A stretch of DNA of 64,000 nt from Acidobacteriota bacterium (lineage in GTDB: Bacteria > Acidobacteriota > Terriglobia > Bryobacterales > UBA6623). The DNA is taken from the NCBI GenBank assembly GCA_016125275.1, contig WGMB01000015.1, forward strand, positions 204,770-268,769, written 5' to 3'. The notes under the pieces were generated by a model. It searched no databases. It saw nothing but the letters and a program-made list of their open reading frames with translations, and was not told where the DNA came from. The translations under genes were made by a program, and so were the position numbers. Below are positions 1-9,542 of this stretch, piece after piece. Numbering within the stretch: position 1 is the stretch's first letter; every line of letters starts with the position of its first letter.

Positions 1-1572
1 CTATTGGCGCCCGCGGCCCTCTCCGCCCAGTCTCCCGGCCACGTGGACCCCGAACCGGTGCTCCAGGCCGTCGCCCGCCAAATGGGGGTGGACAAACTCC
101 GTTGCGTCTCGTTCTCCGGCGAGGGCTACGCCGGCAAGGTGGGCCAGAACATCACCCAAGACACCGACTGGCCTCACGGCGAGCCCCTCGCCGGCTACAC
201 CCGTACCATCGACTACCAGGCAGGCTCGTCGGTCGAGACCTTCACCCGCGCTCCCGGCCACAACCCACGCTCCTGGAAGTACGGAACCGGCTGGCTCGGC
301 GGCACGCCCTTGCAGCGGCATCCGCGCCAGACCTTCGCGGTCGTCGGAGCCCAGGGTTGGGCCATCGACGGCGAAGGCGGCGCGCCCGTCGCCGCCTCGG
401 CCGCCGACGCCGAGATATGGCAGCTCGACATCTGGCTCAACCCGCACGGCTTCGTCCGCGCGGCGCGTCTGCCGGGTGCGAACCCCACCGCAGTCTGGCG
501 CTGGGAGATGCCCGAGAGCGGACGCGACGGCGCCACCACTGCGGGCATCGAGAAGTCCATCGTCGTCTCCATCACCGTGCTCGGCAAGTACCGCGTCAAC
601 GCCACCGTCAACCGCCAGAACCGCATCCAGCGAATCCAAACCTGGGTCCCCCACTCCGTGCTCGGAGACATGAACTACGAGCACGAGTACACCGACTGGC
701 GCACGGTGGACGGCGTGGAGTTCCCTGCCGGCTGGCACCACCACGACGGCTGGGACGACGAACGGCAAGTTCCGCTGATCTCCGGCGGCCACAACGGCTT
801 CGGCGGCAGCTTTCCGGACATCCGCGTCAACCAGTGCGGAGCCCCGCCCGAAGTCCCCGCCGCCGCCCGGCAAGCGCCGGCCGCGCCGCCCGTCGTGAGC
901 CGCCGTCTAGCTCCTGGCGTCTGGCTGCTCGGCGGCGGCTCGCACAACAGCGTCGCGGTCGAGTTCGACAAATACATCGCCGTCATCGAAGCCCCTCTCG
1001 ACGAGCAGCGCTCGCTGGCGGTCATCGAAGAAACCGTCCGCCTCATCCCCGACAAGCCGATCCGCTTCATCGTCAACACCCACGCGCACTACGACCACCT
1101 GGGCGGGCTGCGTACCTACCTGCACATCGGAGCGACGGTCATCACGCAGCAGCGCAACCGGCTGTTCTACGAGACCGAGTTGCTCAACTACACCCCGCGC
1201 ACGCTCGCGCCGGACCTGATGGCCCTCTATCCCCCCACGGAGATCTCCGAGGGCTACACCATGGAAGATGTCGACGAAAAGTACATCCTAGGGGGCCGCG
1301 ACCGCCTGCTGGAGCTGCACTACGTCCAAGGCCTCGCCGACCACGTGGAAGGCATGCTGATGGCCTACCTGCCCAACGAGAAGATCCTGATCGAGGCCGA
1401 CCTGTTCGACCCGGTCGACGGAGGAGGCCCGCCGCTCAGCCCGCCGTCCTTGCACCGCGCGCTGAAGACCAACGTCGAGCAGATCGGCCTGCAAGTGGAA
1501 ACCATCGCGCCCATCCACGGCCCCGCCGTCCCCTGGAGCGCCTTCGAGCAAACCCTTTCCGCAGAACGCTGA
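1..1572 (+). CDS. Secreted metallo-beta-lactamase-fold hydrolase, 5'-truncated by the window edge
   Basis: The reading frame is already open at base 1 and its first residues (LLAPAALSAQ) look like the end of a cleaved signal peptide, so the true start lies upstream. The first ~280 residues form a beta-rich region with no catalytic motif that I recognise. From about residue 300 a metallo-beta-lactamase fold follows, with the zinc-binding HxHxDH motif at H361/H363/D365/H366 followed by LGGLRTY. Such two-part proteins are exported or periplasmic hydrolases whose substrate cannot be inferred from sequence. It converges on a minus-strand sulfatase operon and ends 38 bp before that operon's last stop codon. 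Family assignment is secure; function is unknown. Confidence 0.85.
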   Translation, partial: LLAPAALSAQSPGHVDPEPVLQAVARQMGVDKLRCVSFSGEGYAGKVGQNITQDTDWPHGEPLAGYTRTIDYQAGSSVETFTRAPGHNPRSWKYGTGWLGGTPLQRHPRQTFAVVGAQGWAIDGEGGAPVAASAADAEIWQLDIWLNPHGFVRAARLPGANPTAVWRWEMPESGRDGATTAGIEKSIVVSITVLGKYRVNATVNRQNRIQRIQTWVPHSVLGDMNYEHEYTDWRTVDGVEFPAGWHHHDGWDDERQVPLISGGHNGFGGSFPDIRVNQCGAPPEVPAAARQAPAAPPVVSRRLAPGVWLLGGGSHNSVAVEFDKYIAVIEAPLDEQRSLAVIEETVRLIPDKPIRFIVNTHAHYDHLGGLRTYLHIGATVITQQRNRLFYETELLNYTPRTLAPDLMALYPPTEISEGYTMEDVDEKYILGGRDRLLELHYVQGLADHVEGMLMAYLPNEKILIEADLFDPVDGGGPPLSPPSLHRALKTNVEQIGLQVETIAPIHGPAVPWSAFEQTLSAER

Positions 1573-1610
1573 GCGCCCGGCGGCCGACCCGCCCGGTCAA
1601 CCGGGGCGGC

Positions 1611-3161
1611 TCAGGCGGAGGCTTCCCGCACCGCCGGCATGTTGTCCACGAAGCCGCACTTGGTCCGCCGCAGCTCCTTGATCGCCGCCGCCCGCAGCCG
1701 CCGCAACGTCTCCTGGTGCTCCTTCTTCACGGCCAGGTTGTCCAGCTCGTCGGGGTCGGCGGTCAGGTCGTACAGCTCCTCCAGGTCGTGGATGAGCGGG
1801 CGGACGTACTTCAGCCGCCCCTCGCGCAGCATCACGTACCAGGGCACGTCCACGTGGTAGACGGTCTCGCCCCGCACGTACTTCTCCGGCTTGTCGCCCC
1901 GCGGAATCACGTTCGTCTCCGACCCGAAGCGGTGCTCGGTGGCGGCCAGCAGCATCGGGTGCGGCCAGTCCGCCTCAGGGTCCTGCAACAGCGGCGTCAG
2001 GTCCCGTCCGTGCATCTCCCACGGCGTCTCCAGGCCGAGGAAGCTGAAGATCGTCGGCGACAGGTCCACGCCGCCCGCCGGCGTCTTGCAGACGCGCCCT
2101 TCCGGGATGCGGCCCGGCATCGAGACGATCAGTGGCGAGCGGATGTTGGCGTCGTAGGCGGCGACCTTCGTGCCGCGAAAGCCGTGCTGACCGAACGCCA
2201 GGCCTTGGTCGGAGCTGAAGATCACCAGCGTGTTCTCGAGCTGGCCGGTCTCCTCCAGCGTGGCCATCAAGCGCCCGACGGCTTCGTCGAGCGCCAGAAC
2301 GCCTTGGTGGTACTGCCGCACCCACTCGGTGAGCGTGCGCCCGCCGGCCATCGGGACGCCGTTGGGGCCCTTCTTCCAGTGGTTGACCTCTTGCGCCCAG
2401 TCGGGCTTGCCCGGGCGCGGCGGAAAGATGTCCGCGGGCGTGTCGAAGTCCACGCCCTGCAACGCGTCCTTGTGCCGCTCGGCGGGCGTATAGGGCCCAT
2501 GCACCGCCCCGTAGCAGAGCCACAGGTACCAGGGCTTGTCCGCGTCCCGCCCGTCGCCGCGCAGGAACTCGTCGGCCCAGTCGGTGTACTGGTCGGTGGA
2601 GTAGCGCTTCAGGATCTCCGTCCGGCCGCCCTGGTAGGTAATCGGCTGATCGTAGTAATAGTTGGCGCTGGTCTCGGGGTACTTCGGGCGGTTCCAGACG
2701 ATCTGGTAGTCCCAGTCGCGGCCGTAGCCGGTGTCGACGCCGGTGTGCCACTTGCCGATGTGGGCGGTGAAGTAGCCGTCGGCCCGCAGCGCCTTGGGCC
2801 AGAACGGACATTGCTCGGGGTCGTAAGTGCTGCCCGGATACGTCCCCTGGTCGCTCATCGACTCGATGCCGTACTGGTGATGGCCCGTGAGCAGCGTGGC
2901 GCGGGCGGGCATGCACCAGGCGCCGTTGTAGCAGGCCTCGAACCGCACGCCCCGCGCCGCCAGACGGTCGATGTTCGGCGTACGCACCCAGGGGTAGGAC
3001 TCCGGGTAGCAGCCGACGGTGCGGTGCGACTGGTCGTCGGTGAGGATGAACAGGACGTTGGGGCGCTGCGGCGTGGCGGCGCCGCGGAGGCTCCGAGCCC
3101 CCAGCGCCGCCATCGCCAGCGTTCCCAGCACGTCCCGCCGCGTGCGAGTCGTGGGCGTCAT
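1611..3161 (-). CDS. Type I sulfatase (formylglycine-dependent), Tat-exported
   Basis: The 516-residue protein starts with a twin-arginine signal (TRRDVLGTLAMAALGA) and continues as an alkaline-phosphatase-superfamily sulfatase. Metal-binding D42-D43 sit in the strand LFILTDDQ. The sulfatase signature C83-M-P-A-R87 is the site where cysteine is converted to formylglycine, so a formylglycine-generating enzyme must exist elsewhere in the genome; none is in this window. Such enzymes remove sulfate esters from polysaccharides or other organic sulfates in the periplasm. Its start overlaps the stop of the upstream DUF1592 gene by 4 bp (ATGA type), so it is translationally coupled as the last gene of the DUF1552-DUF1592-sulfatase operon. 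Substrate unknown. Confidence 0.9.
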   Translation of the reverse strand: MTPTTRTRRDVLGTLAMAALGARSLRGAATPQRPNVLFILTDDQSHRTVGCYPESYPWVRTPNIDRLAARGVRFEACYNGAWCMPARATLLTGHHQYGIESMSDQGTYPGSTYDPEQCPFWPKALRADGYFTAHIGKWHTGVDTGYGRDWDYQIVWNRPKYPETSANYYYDQPITYQGGRTEILKRYSTDQYTDWADEFLRGDGRDADKPWYLWLCYGAVHGPYTPAERHKDALQGVDFDTPADIFPPRPGKPDWAQEVNHWKKGPNGVPMAGGRTLTEWVRQYHQGVLALDEAVGRLMATLEETGQLENTLVIFSSDQGLAFGQHGFRGTKVAAYDANIRSPLIVSMPGRIPEGRVCKTPAGGVDLSPTIFSFLGLETPWEMHGRDLTPLLQDPEADWPHPMLLAATEHRFGSETNVIPRGDKPEKYVRGETVYHVDVPWYVMLREGRLKYVRPLIHDLEELYDLTADPDELDNLAVKKEHQETLRRLRAAAIKELRRTKCGFVDNMPAVREASA

Positions 3162-5755
3162 CGGGTGCGGAAGGTCTCGCTCTGGATCAGCGCCAGCACC
3201 AAGTCCCGCGCGCCGTTGCCCTGCTCATGGTTGGCGGCCACGATGGACTCGATCTCCTTCCGCTCCGCGTAGTTCGGCGCCCGGCCGGTGGCGTAGGTCA
3301 TCAGCTTGCCCCCGAAGCACTCGGAGAACCGGTCGATGTTGCCCACCACCCAGCGCTTGAGGTCCGTCACGTCCTGGACCTTCGTGCCGTCCGGCAAGAC
3401 CGCGGCGGACTCGACCGGGACGTTGGCCTTGGGCCACTCCTCGCGCCAGCGTCCGACCGGATCGAAGTTTTCGAGCACGAAGCCGAATGGGTCGATCCGG
3501 TTGTGGCACACCGAGCAAGACGCTTCCTTGGTATGGGCCGCCAGCAGCTCGCGCGGCGTCTTGGCGCCGGCGACGTCCGGCGTCAGGGCCGGTACGTTCT
3601 TGGGCGGCGGAGGCGACGGCATGCCCAGGATGCGATCCAGGACCCACACCCCGCGCAGCACCGGCTGGGTGTCCACGCCGTTCGCCGTGGCGATCATGAT
3701 GGCCGACTGGCCCAGCAGCCCGCCGTAACGGCCGCCGCGCTCCATGGGGATCCGTTGCACCGCCCGCCCATCGGCGGTGTCCGAAGTCTCCACCTTCTGT
3801 CCGTAGACCTTTGCCGCGAAGTTCTTCGAGGTGAAGGTGAAGTCCGGGTCGATGAAGTCCGTCATCGGCCGATTCTCGTTCAGGATCTCGGTGACGAAGG
3901 CGTCTACTTCCTGACGGGCGATCGAAATATCCGTCTCGGAGAACTCGAACTTCGCGTCCGGCATGATCGACGAGAGCTTGCGCGTATCGAGCCATTGGCC
4001 GGTAAAGCTTTGGATCAGCGGCGCCTTCGGAGTCGTCGGCAGAAGGCGCTCCGCCTGCGCTCGCAGCTCCGCCGGGTCGGACAGCTTACCGGCGCGCGCC
4101 GCCGCCAGCAGCTCCTCGTCCGGCGGCCCCTTGGTCAGGAAGTACGAGAGTCGCGAAGCCAAGTCGTAATCATCCAACTTGCCCGGCTGCAGCCCACGAT
4201 ATAGGAACCGCGGCGAAATCAGGATGTTCCGCAGCAGCAGGTGAATACCCTCGTCGAGCGTATGCCCCTGCGCCCAATGCTCCTTCGCAATCGCCAGGTA
4301 GCCGTCGACCGTCGCGTCGTCCACGGGGCGCCGGAACGCCTTCGGCAGGAAGGTTTCCAGCATCCGCCGCGCATACTCTTCGCGCGGCAGGTCCTCGGGC
4401 TTCACGCCGGCGAGCGAGAGCCGCATCTCCTTGCGCTGGATGTCCTTCGGCCCGTCGACGATCTTCAACGGTCCCTCCACCTTCAGCGCGTGGAGTTGGA
4501 GCGCCGGGCCGTTGTCGTGGTACTCGTGGGCGAGCGTGTCCCCGAGGTTCTGCATACCGCCGACCGAGTCGATGATCTTCATCAACTCCTTCGTCCGCTC
4601 GGAATCGAGCGTCGCGTGCGACATGTCGAGCGACTCGTCTTCGATCAGCTCGTGGATGACCAAGTGCCCGTTGCGGCCGCGCAGGCGAGCCAGAGACTTC
4701 CGCGAGCCGTCTTCGTTGAAAAGGGCCGTCTGGTAGGCGGCCAAGTAGCGCGGGTTCTCCCGAAAACGCTTGGTATACAGCTCGACGAGCTTCTCGGGCG
4801 TGTGATCGAGCTCCGCATTCTCCCAGCGGATCAAGGGAGTCTGGCCTTCATACAGGTCGGCCTCGAAGGTGAAGGTTTCCGGCGACTCGGAAGTCACCTC
4901 GATCGTCTTGAGCAGGCGGAAAGCCTGAATCTTGGAGCGATCGCTGGCCGTGATCTCGCGCGCGTAGACTTCCAGCAGCATCGGCTCTTTCGATTTCGGC
5001 CGGAACTGCGAAGCGGTGAGCGTGATCCGGTACGTACCCGAATCCATGATCTCCACCCGGCTGGGCCAGGTGCAGCTCCGCATGATGTCGATGCTGCGCG
5101 AGACCAGCCGCATCACGCCGTCGTGCAGGGTGGAGGCCGAGAAGCTGATCACCATGTCTTCCGGCGGCGAGTCCCAACTACGCTGCTTGGCCTCGGCGCG
5201 GGGCGGCGGAAACAGGAAGTCCGCCACTTCCCAAGCCGTGTTGGCGTAGGCCTCCATCAGCGGCGGCGACAGAGCCAGCCCCTCGGCGACGTTATCGAAA
5301 CCGTGCGACGTCATGTCCGGAGGAAAGCCCATCGGCAGCTCGAACTGCGGATAGTCGAACAGGTCGCGGATCGTCGCCTCGTACTCGGCGGAGTTCAAGC
5401 GCCGAGGCAGGCTTCCGCCGAAAGGCGTGTTCTTCGCCAGCCCGTCGGAGAGAAACGACACGAGCTCTTGTCGCTCGGAATCCACGAGGGGGTCGAGCGG
5501 CGGAGGCGGCATGCGCTTCTGATCCACCGCGTTGCGCACGCGCTCCCACAGCGCGCGATTCTCCTCCGCGCTCCAATCGATCGAGCTGTGCTCGAGGTTT
5601 ACGCCGGCTTGCTGCACCGCGGCGCTGTGGCACATCAGGCAGCGCGTCTGGAGCGTTTTCGCTGGTCCGGAGAGAATGGTCGCGGACTCGTTGGCGCTAA
5701 GCGTCCCTGCAGCGAGCAGAAGAGCCGCCGCACCGAGTGCTATCGATCTCTTCAT
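3158..5755 (-). CDS. DUF1592/DUF1588/DUF1585-type secreted cytochrome c protein
   Basis: An 865-residue exported protein with signal peptide MKRSIALGAAALLLAAGTLS. A c-type haem motif CxxCH is at C39/C42/H43 and a second CxxCH lies near residue 745 (CSVCHNRIDPFGF). Between them the sequence has the layout of the planctomycete/acidobacterial family with domains DUF1587, DUF1595, DUF1592, DUF1588 and DUF1585, including the near-C-terminal phrase FGGKLMTYATGR. These proteins usually lie next to DUF1552 proteins, as here: the DUF1552 gene ends 3 bp upstream. Their biochemical role is not established; a periplasmic redox role is inferred from the haem motifs. It overlaps the downstream sulfatase by 4 bp. 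Assignment to the family is strong, function open. Confidence 0.9.
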   Translation of the reverse strand: MKRSIALGAAALLLAAGTLSANESATILSGPAKTLQTRCLMCHSAAVQQAGVNLEHSSIDWSAEENRALWERVRNAVDQKRMPPPPLDPLVDSERQELVSFLSDGLAKNTPFGGSLPRRLNSAEYEATIRDLFDYPQFELPMGFPPDMTSHGFDNVAEGLALSPPLMEAYANTAWEVADFLFPPPRAEAKQRSWDSPPEDMVISFSASTLHDGVMRLVSRSIDIMRSCTWPSRVEIMDSGTYRITLTASQFRPKSKEPMLLEVYAREITASDRSKIQAFRLLKTIEVTSESPETFTFEADLYEGQTPLIRWENAELDHTPEKLVELYTKRFRENPRYLAAYQTALFNEDGSRKSLARLRGRNGHLVIHELIEDESLDMSHATLDSERTKELMKIIDSVGGMQNLGDTLAHEYHDNGPALQLHALKVEGPLKIVDGPKDIQRKEMRLSLAGVKPEDLPREEYARRMLETFLPKAFRRPVDDATVDGYLAIAKEHWAQGHTLDEGIHLLLRNILISPRFLYRGLQPGKLDDYDLASRLSYFLTKGPPDEELLAAARAGKLSDPAELRAQAERLLPTTPKAPLIQSFTGQWLDTRKLSSIMPDAKFEFSETDISIARQEVDAFVTEILNENRPMTDFIDPDFTFTSKNFAAKVYGQKVETSDTADGRAVQRIPMERGGRYGGLLGQSAIMIATANGVDTQPVLRGVWVLDRILGMPSPPPPKNVPALTPDVAGAKTPRELLAAHTKEASCSVCHNRIDPFGFVLENFDPVGRWREEWPKANVPVESAAVLPDGTKVQDVTDLKRWVVGNIDRFSECFGGKLMTYATGRAPNYAERKEIESIVAANHEQGNGARDLVLALIQSETFRTR

Positions 5756-5758
5756 GGC

Positions 5759-7039
5759 TTAGCTGAAAAGCTGGTTCATGTTCCGCGACGCGTTCGAGAA
5801 CGTCTCGGTCTCCATGCCGAGCCGCTGCATCAGCGTGATGTAGAGATCGCCGAGCAACGGCGCGTCGTTGGCCGAACGGTCGATCGCCAAGTGCCGGCCG
5901 TGCTGGAAGCCTCCGCCGGCGACCAGAGTGGGAAGATCCTGGTTGCTGTGGCGGCTGGCGTCGCCCATGCCGGTGCCGACGAGCACGATGGTGCTGTCGA
6001 GCAGCGGACGGTCCTGGGCGTCCTTCTTCTCGCGCAACTGCCGGAGGAAGCCGGACAGCCGCTGCATGTGGGCGCCCTCGAGCTTCACGAGGTCGCGCAC
6101 CATGGCGGGGTCGTTGCCGTGGTGCGACAGCGCGTGATAGCCCGCCGAGAGAGGCGTTCCGTCAATCGTGAAGACCTGGCCGAGCCCGTAGAGGCCGAAG
6201 GTGATGACGCGGGTCGACTCGGTTTGAATCGCGAGAGCCATCAAGTCATACAAGACCTGTTCGGCTTCCATCAGCAGATTCGGGGTGATCGGGTCGGACT
6301 CCGGGAGCTTGTAGTTCGGTTGCGGAATCGGCTCGTTGATCGAAGAGATCTGCTGGTTCATCCGCCGCTCGACCGACCGGATCGACTCGAAGTAGTCGCC
6401 GAGCTTGTCACGGTCGGAGGCGGGCAGGTTGGCTTGGAGCCGCTTGGCGTCAGCCACCACGGAATCCAAGGCGCTCTTCCCGCTCGTCAGCACGTACTCC
6501 GCGCGGGCCCGGTCAGCCTGCGACATGAAGAGCTTCTTGTAGAGCACGCTGGGCCGCTCGATCTCCGGCATCGGCACGCCCTGCTTGGTGTAGCTCATCT
6601 GGCGGCCGTTGGTGTGCTCGCTGGCGCCGGCGATGAGGTGGATCGACGGGAAGCGCGACTTCTGTCCCAGCTCGTCGGCGATGATCTGATCCACCGAGTA
6701 GGAGCCCGGGACGTTGCCGGTGAGATAGTTGCACCAGGCCTCGTGGCCGTTGGGAGCGCGGTGGTCGAGCCCGGAAAAGACGGTAAAGTGCTCGCGGTGC
6801 TCCTCGAGCGGCTGCAACAGCGGCGGCATCTCATAACCGGCGCCGGTTTGCTTGGGATAGAACGCCGGCGCGTGCCAACCGAGGTAGGTGCCGACCGAGA
6901 CGAACGTACGGACGCCGTTCTGCGGCGCCGCCGAGGCGGGCAGCGCCTCCAGCGCGGGCAAGGCCAGCGCAGTAGCGCCCGCTCGCAAGAAATGACGACG
7001 GTTGAGGCCGGACTGAAAGCAGGATTTGGGGCTCTTCAT
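5759..7039 (-). CDS. DUF1552 protein, Tat-exported
   Basis: A 426-residue protein beginning with a twin-arginine signal (NRRHFLRAGATALALPALEALP). The body matches the DUF1552 family found in Planctomycetes, Verrucomicrobia and Acidobacteria; recognisable pieces are TFVSVGTYLGWHAPAFYP near the mature N-terminus, FSGLDHRAPNGHEAW, and VLVGTGMGDASRHSNQDLPT near the C-terminus. It almost always travels with a DUF1592 cytochrome, as here. It is the first gene of a three-gene minus-strand operon; a sigma70-like promoter (7070-7098) and a 14-bp palindrome (7048-7061) lie just upstream. No enzymatic function is established for the family; the related DUF1501 proteins have a sulfatase/phosphatase-like fold. 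Confidence 0.9.
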   Translation of the reverse strand: MKSPKSCFQSGLNRRHFLRAGATALALPALEALPASAAPQNGVRTFVSVGTYLGWHAPAFYPKQTGAGYEMPPLLQPLEEHREHFTVFSGLDHRAPNGHEAWCNYLTGNVPGSYSVDQIIADELGQKSRFPSIHLIAGASEHTNGRQMSYTKQGVPMPEIERPSVLYKKLFMSQADRARAEYVLTSGKSALDSVVADAKRLQANLPASDRDKLGDYFESIRSVERRMNQQISSINEPIPQPNYKLPESDPITPNLLMEAEQVLYDLMALAIQTESTRVITFGLYGLGQVFTIDGTPLSAGYHALSHHGNDPAMVRDLVKLEGAHMQRLSGFLRQLREKKDAQDRPLLDSTIVLVGTGMGDASRHSNQDLPTLVAGGGFQHGRHLAIDRSANDAPLLGDLYITLMQRLGMETETFSNASRNMNQLFS

Positions 7040-7047
7040 GGGGCTGA

Positions 7048-7061
7048 ACTGTTATAACAGT
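7048..7061. promoter_or_regulatory. 14-bp perfect palindrome, probable operator
   Basis: ACTGTTATAACAGT is a perfect palindrome located between the predicted transcription start (about 7063) and the DUF1552 start codon at 7039. That position suits a repressor site. No cognate regulator is adjacent, so which family binds it is unknown. Confidence 0.5.
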
Positions 7062-7069
7062 CGCTGCGT

Positions 7070-7098
7070 ATCGTAGCGGACCCGCCGCCCCGTGTCAA
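7070..7098 (-). promoter_or_regulatory. Sigma70-type promoter of the DUF1552-DUF1592-sulfatase operon
   Basis: Read on the minus strand, a perfect -35 hexamer TTGACA (7098-7093) is followed by exactly 17 bp and a -10 hexamer TACGAT (7075-7070). Transcription would start near 7063, about 24 bp upstream of the DUF1552 start codon. The same -10 hexamer recurs in the BlaI promoter of this window. Confidence 0.65.
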
Positions 7099-7226
7099 TC
7101 GCCGATCGGCCTGGGAGACGGGCTCCAAACCGAGGTGCGTACCGTTGCTGACAGTTCGGCGGATCAGCCGGGCGCCGAGTCCGCTGTGGCGTTCCTTTCC
7201 GTGTTGCGCGACACTCATGGTTCGCT

Positions 7227-9542
7227 ATGAGACTCACCCTGCTGGTCGTCCTCTTTGCCGTGGCCGCTTCCGCCCAATCGGCGGCCGATCTCGCAGCGGG
7301 CCGCGCCCAGTTCGAGAGCCGCTGCGGCGGCTGTCACGGCGGCGACGGCAAAGGCGGGCCGCGCGCTCCTGACGTCGTGACGCCGGGGTTTGCGCAACGG
7401 CGCGACGCCGATCAGGTCAAGGAGCTGATCCGCAAAGGCGTGCCCGATCGCGGCATGCCCGGCTTCGAGGTTCCGGAGCCGGCCCTGGGCCAACTCGTCG
7501 CCTTCTATCTCTCGCTCACGGCCCCGGCCTCCCAGACGCCTCCGCTGGGCGGCGAGGCGGGCGTGGCGGACGGCGAGAAGCTCTTCTTTTCCTCCGGCTG
7601 CGCCAACTGCCACGTGCGGTCGGCGGAGGCGAAGGTCATCGGGCCGGACCTGTCGTCGATCGGCGCGGATCGAACGCGCGGCGAGATCGTCGCCTCGCTC
7701 GAGGACCCTTCGGCGCGCATCGAGCCGGGCTATGAGGTCGTGTCGCTGACGCTCCGGGATGGCGAGAAGCTGCGCGCCTTCGCTCGCAACCGCTCGCTGT
7801 TCGATTTGCAGTTGCAGACCTTTGACGGCCGCTTCCGGTTCCTCGACATGGACGACGTGGCTTCGGCCACCTGGGAAGAGAAGTCCCTGATGGGCTCGAA
7901 GCTGACGCCCGGGGCCGTGGAGGTTCTGGCGGACTTCCTGAGCCGCCAGGACGGCAAGACCGGCAAGCTGGCCTCGCTGCGCGCCGGCGGCTCGTCCGGG
8001 GCGCTGCCGTTTTCCCGAATCGTCGAGCCCGAAGCCGGCCAGTGGCCCACCTATAACGGTGACATCCGCGGCAATCGGCACTCCTCTTTGACGCAGATCA
8101 CGCCGGAGAATGTGAAGGAGCTCCGCCCGGCGTGGGTGATCCGTGTTCCCAATGCTCCGCGCGACCTGGAGATGACGCCGCTGGTCTCCGACGGCGTGAT
8201 GTACGTGACCGCGGCCAACACCGTGATGGCGCTCGACGCCGAGCACGGCCGGGAGATCTGGACCTGGCAGCGTCCGCGCACGCCCGACGCCATGGGCGAC
8301 GCCCGCACCGGCGCCAACCGCGGCGTGGGCTTGGCCGGCGACAAGGTCTTCTACGCCACCGACGACGCGCACCTGGTGGCGCTGGACCGGCTGACGGGCC
8401 GGCTGCTGTGGGAAACCGAGATGGCCGATCACCGGGAGCACTACGGCGGCACGCTCGCGCCCTTGGTGGTGAAGGACCTGGTGCTGGGCGGCGTGGGCGG
8501 CGGCGACGAAGGCATCCGCGGGTTCCTGGCGGCTTACGACGTCAATACCGGCGCGGAGCGCTGGCGCTTCTGGACCGTTCCCCTGCCCGGCGAGCCGCTG
8601 AGCGAAACCTGGAAGGGTTCCGTGCTGCCGCACGGCTGCGGCGGCACGTGGCTGACGGGAACCTACGACGCCGAGCTCGACACGCTCTACTGGCCGGTCG
8701 GCAACCCCTGCCCGGACATGAACGGCGACGAGCGCGAGGGCGACAACCTCTACTCCGACTCGATGCTGGCGCTCGACCCCGACACCGGCAAGCTCAAGTG
8801 GCACTACCAGTACACGCCGCACGACGAGTTCGACTGGGACGCCAACCAGACGCCTGTGCTGGTGGACCGCGACTGGCAGGGCAAGCCGCGCAAGCTGCTG
8901 CTGCACGCCAACCGCAACGGCTTCTTCTACGTGCTCGACCGCGTGACGGGCGAGCTGCTGCGGGCCGAGCCGTTCGTCGAGAAGATGACGTGGGCCGAGC
9001 GCATCGACGAGAACGGCCGCCCGGTGCTGGCCGACGACCAGCGGCCCACCTTCGCCGGCAACATCGTGTGTCCGGGCATGGCGGGCGCGGCCAACTGGCC
9101 TTCGCCGGCCTACGACCCGCGAACCGGACTGTTCGTCATCCAGGCCACCGAATACTGCCAGATCTACAACAAGCGCGAAGAGACCTGGCAGCAAGGCAAG
9201 GGCTTCTTCGGGGGTTCCGCCAAGAACGTGCCGGGGGAGAAGAAGAAGCGCTACCTGCGCGCCCTGAGCGTGGACACCGGCAAGGTGGAGTGGGACGTCT
9301 ACCAGGGTGACGGCGGGTGGCGGACGTGGGGCGGCGTACTCTCGACCGACTCCGGGCTGGTCTTCTACGGGGACGATTCGGGGGCCTTCGCGGCCGTGCG
9401 CTCCTCCAACGGCGAGAGGCTGTGGCACTTCAACATGGACGCCATGTGGCACTCTTCGCCCATGACCTACACGGTCAACGGCAAGCAATACGTGGCGACA
9501 TCAGCCAGCCGCGGCGTGGTGGCGTTCGCACTGCCGGACTAG
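7227..9542 (+). CDS. PQQ-type quinoprotein dehydrogenase with two N-terminal haem c domains
   Basis: A 771-residue exported protein (signal peptide MRLTLLVVLFAVAASAQ). The first cytochrome c domain (about 22-100) has C33/C36/H37 and a candidate axial Met in RGMPGF. The second (about 112-232) has C125/C128/H129 and resembles the planctomycete-type putative haem-binding domain (TIGR02603), including LEDPSARIEPGYEV. From about residue 265 an eight-bladed PQQ beta-propeller follows, with repeated DxxTGxxxW blade motifs and the active-site stretch TPHDEFDWDAN. Members oxidise alcohols or sugars in the periplasm and pass electrons to the haems. Haem domains are at the N-terminus, whereas quinohaemoprotein alcohol dehydrogenases carry theirs at the C-terminus. 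It is divergent from the DUF1552 operon. Substrate not predictable. Confidence 0.9.
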   Translation: MRLTLLVVLFAVAASAQSAADLAAGRAQFESRCGGCHGGDGKGGPRAPDVVTPGFAQRRDADQVKELIRKGVPDRGMPGFEVPEPALGQLVAFYLSLTAPASQTPPLGGEAGVADGEKLFFSSGCANCHVRSAEAKVIGPDLSSIGADRTRGEIVASLEDPSARIEPGYEVVSLTLRDGEKLRAFARNRSLFDLQLQTFDGRFRFLDMDDVASATWEEKSLMGSKLTPGAVEVLADFLSRQDGKTGKLASLRAGGSSGALPFSRIVEPEAGQWPTYNGDIRGNRHSSLTQITPENVKELRPAWVIRVPNAPRDLEMTPLVSDGVMYVTAANTVMALDAEHGREIWTWQRPRTPDAMGDARTGANRGVGLAGDKVFYATDDAHLVALDRLTGRLLWETEMADHREHYGGTLAPLVVKDLVLGGVGGGDEGIRGFLAAYDVNTGAERWRFWTVPLPGEPLSETWKGSVLPHGCGGTWLTGTYDAELDTLYWPVGNPCPDMNGDEREGDNLYSDSMLALDPDTGKLKWHYQYTPHDEFDWDANQTPVLVDRDWQGKPRKLLLHANRNGFFYVLDRVTGELLRAEPFVEKMTWAERIDENGRPVLADDQRPTFAGNIVCPGMAGAANWPSPAYDPRTGLFVIQATEYCQIYNKREETWQQGKGFFGGSAKNVPGEKKKRYLRALSVDTGKVEWDVYQGDGGWRTWGGVLSTDSGLVFYGDDSGAFAAVRSSNGERLWHFNMDAMWHSSPMTYTVNGKQYVATSASRGVVAFALPD

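Noticed and set aside
4241..7057. Long plus-strand open frame opposite the DUF1592 and DUF1552 genes
   Set aside because: It mirrors minus-strand genes with clear family motifs, is Arg/Leu/His-rich with no domain, and is expected from GC-rich codon use.
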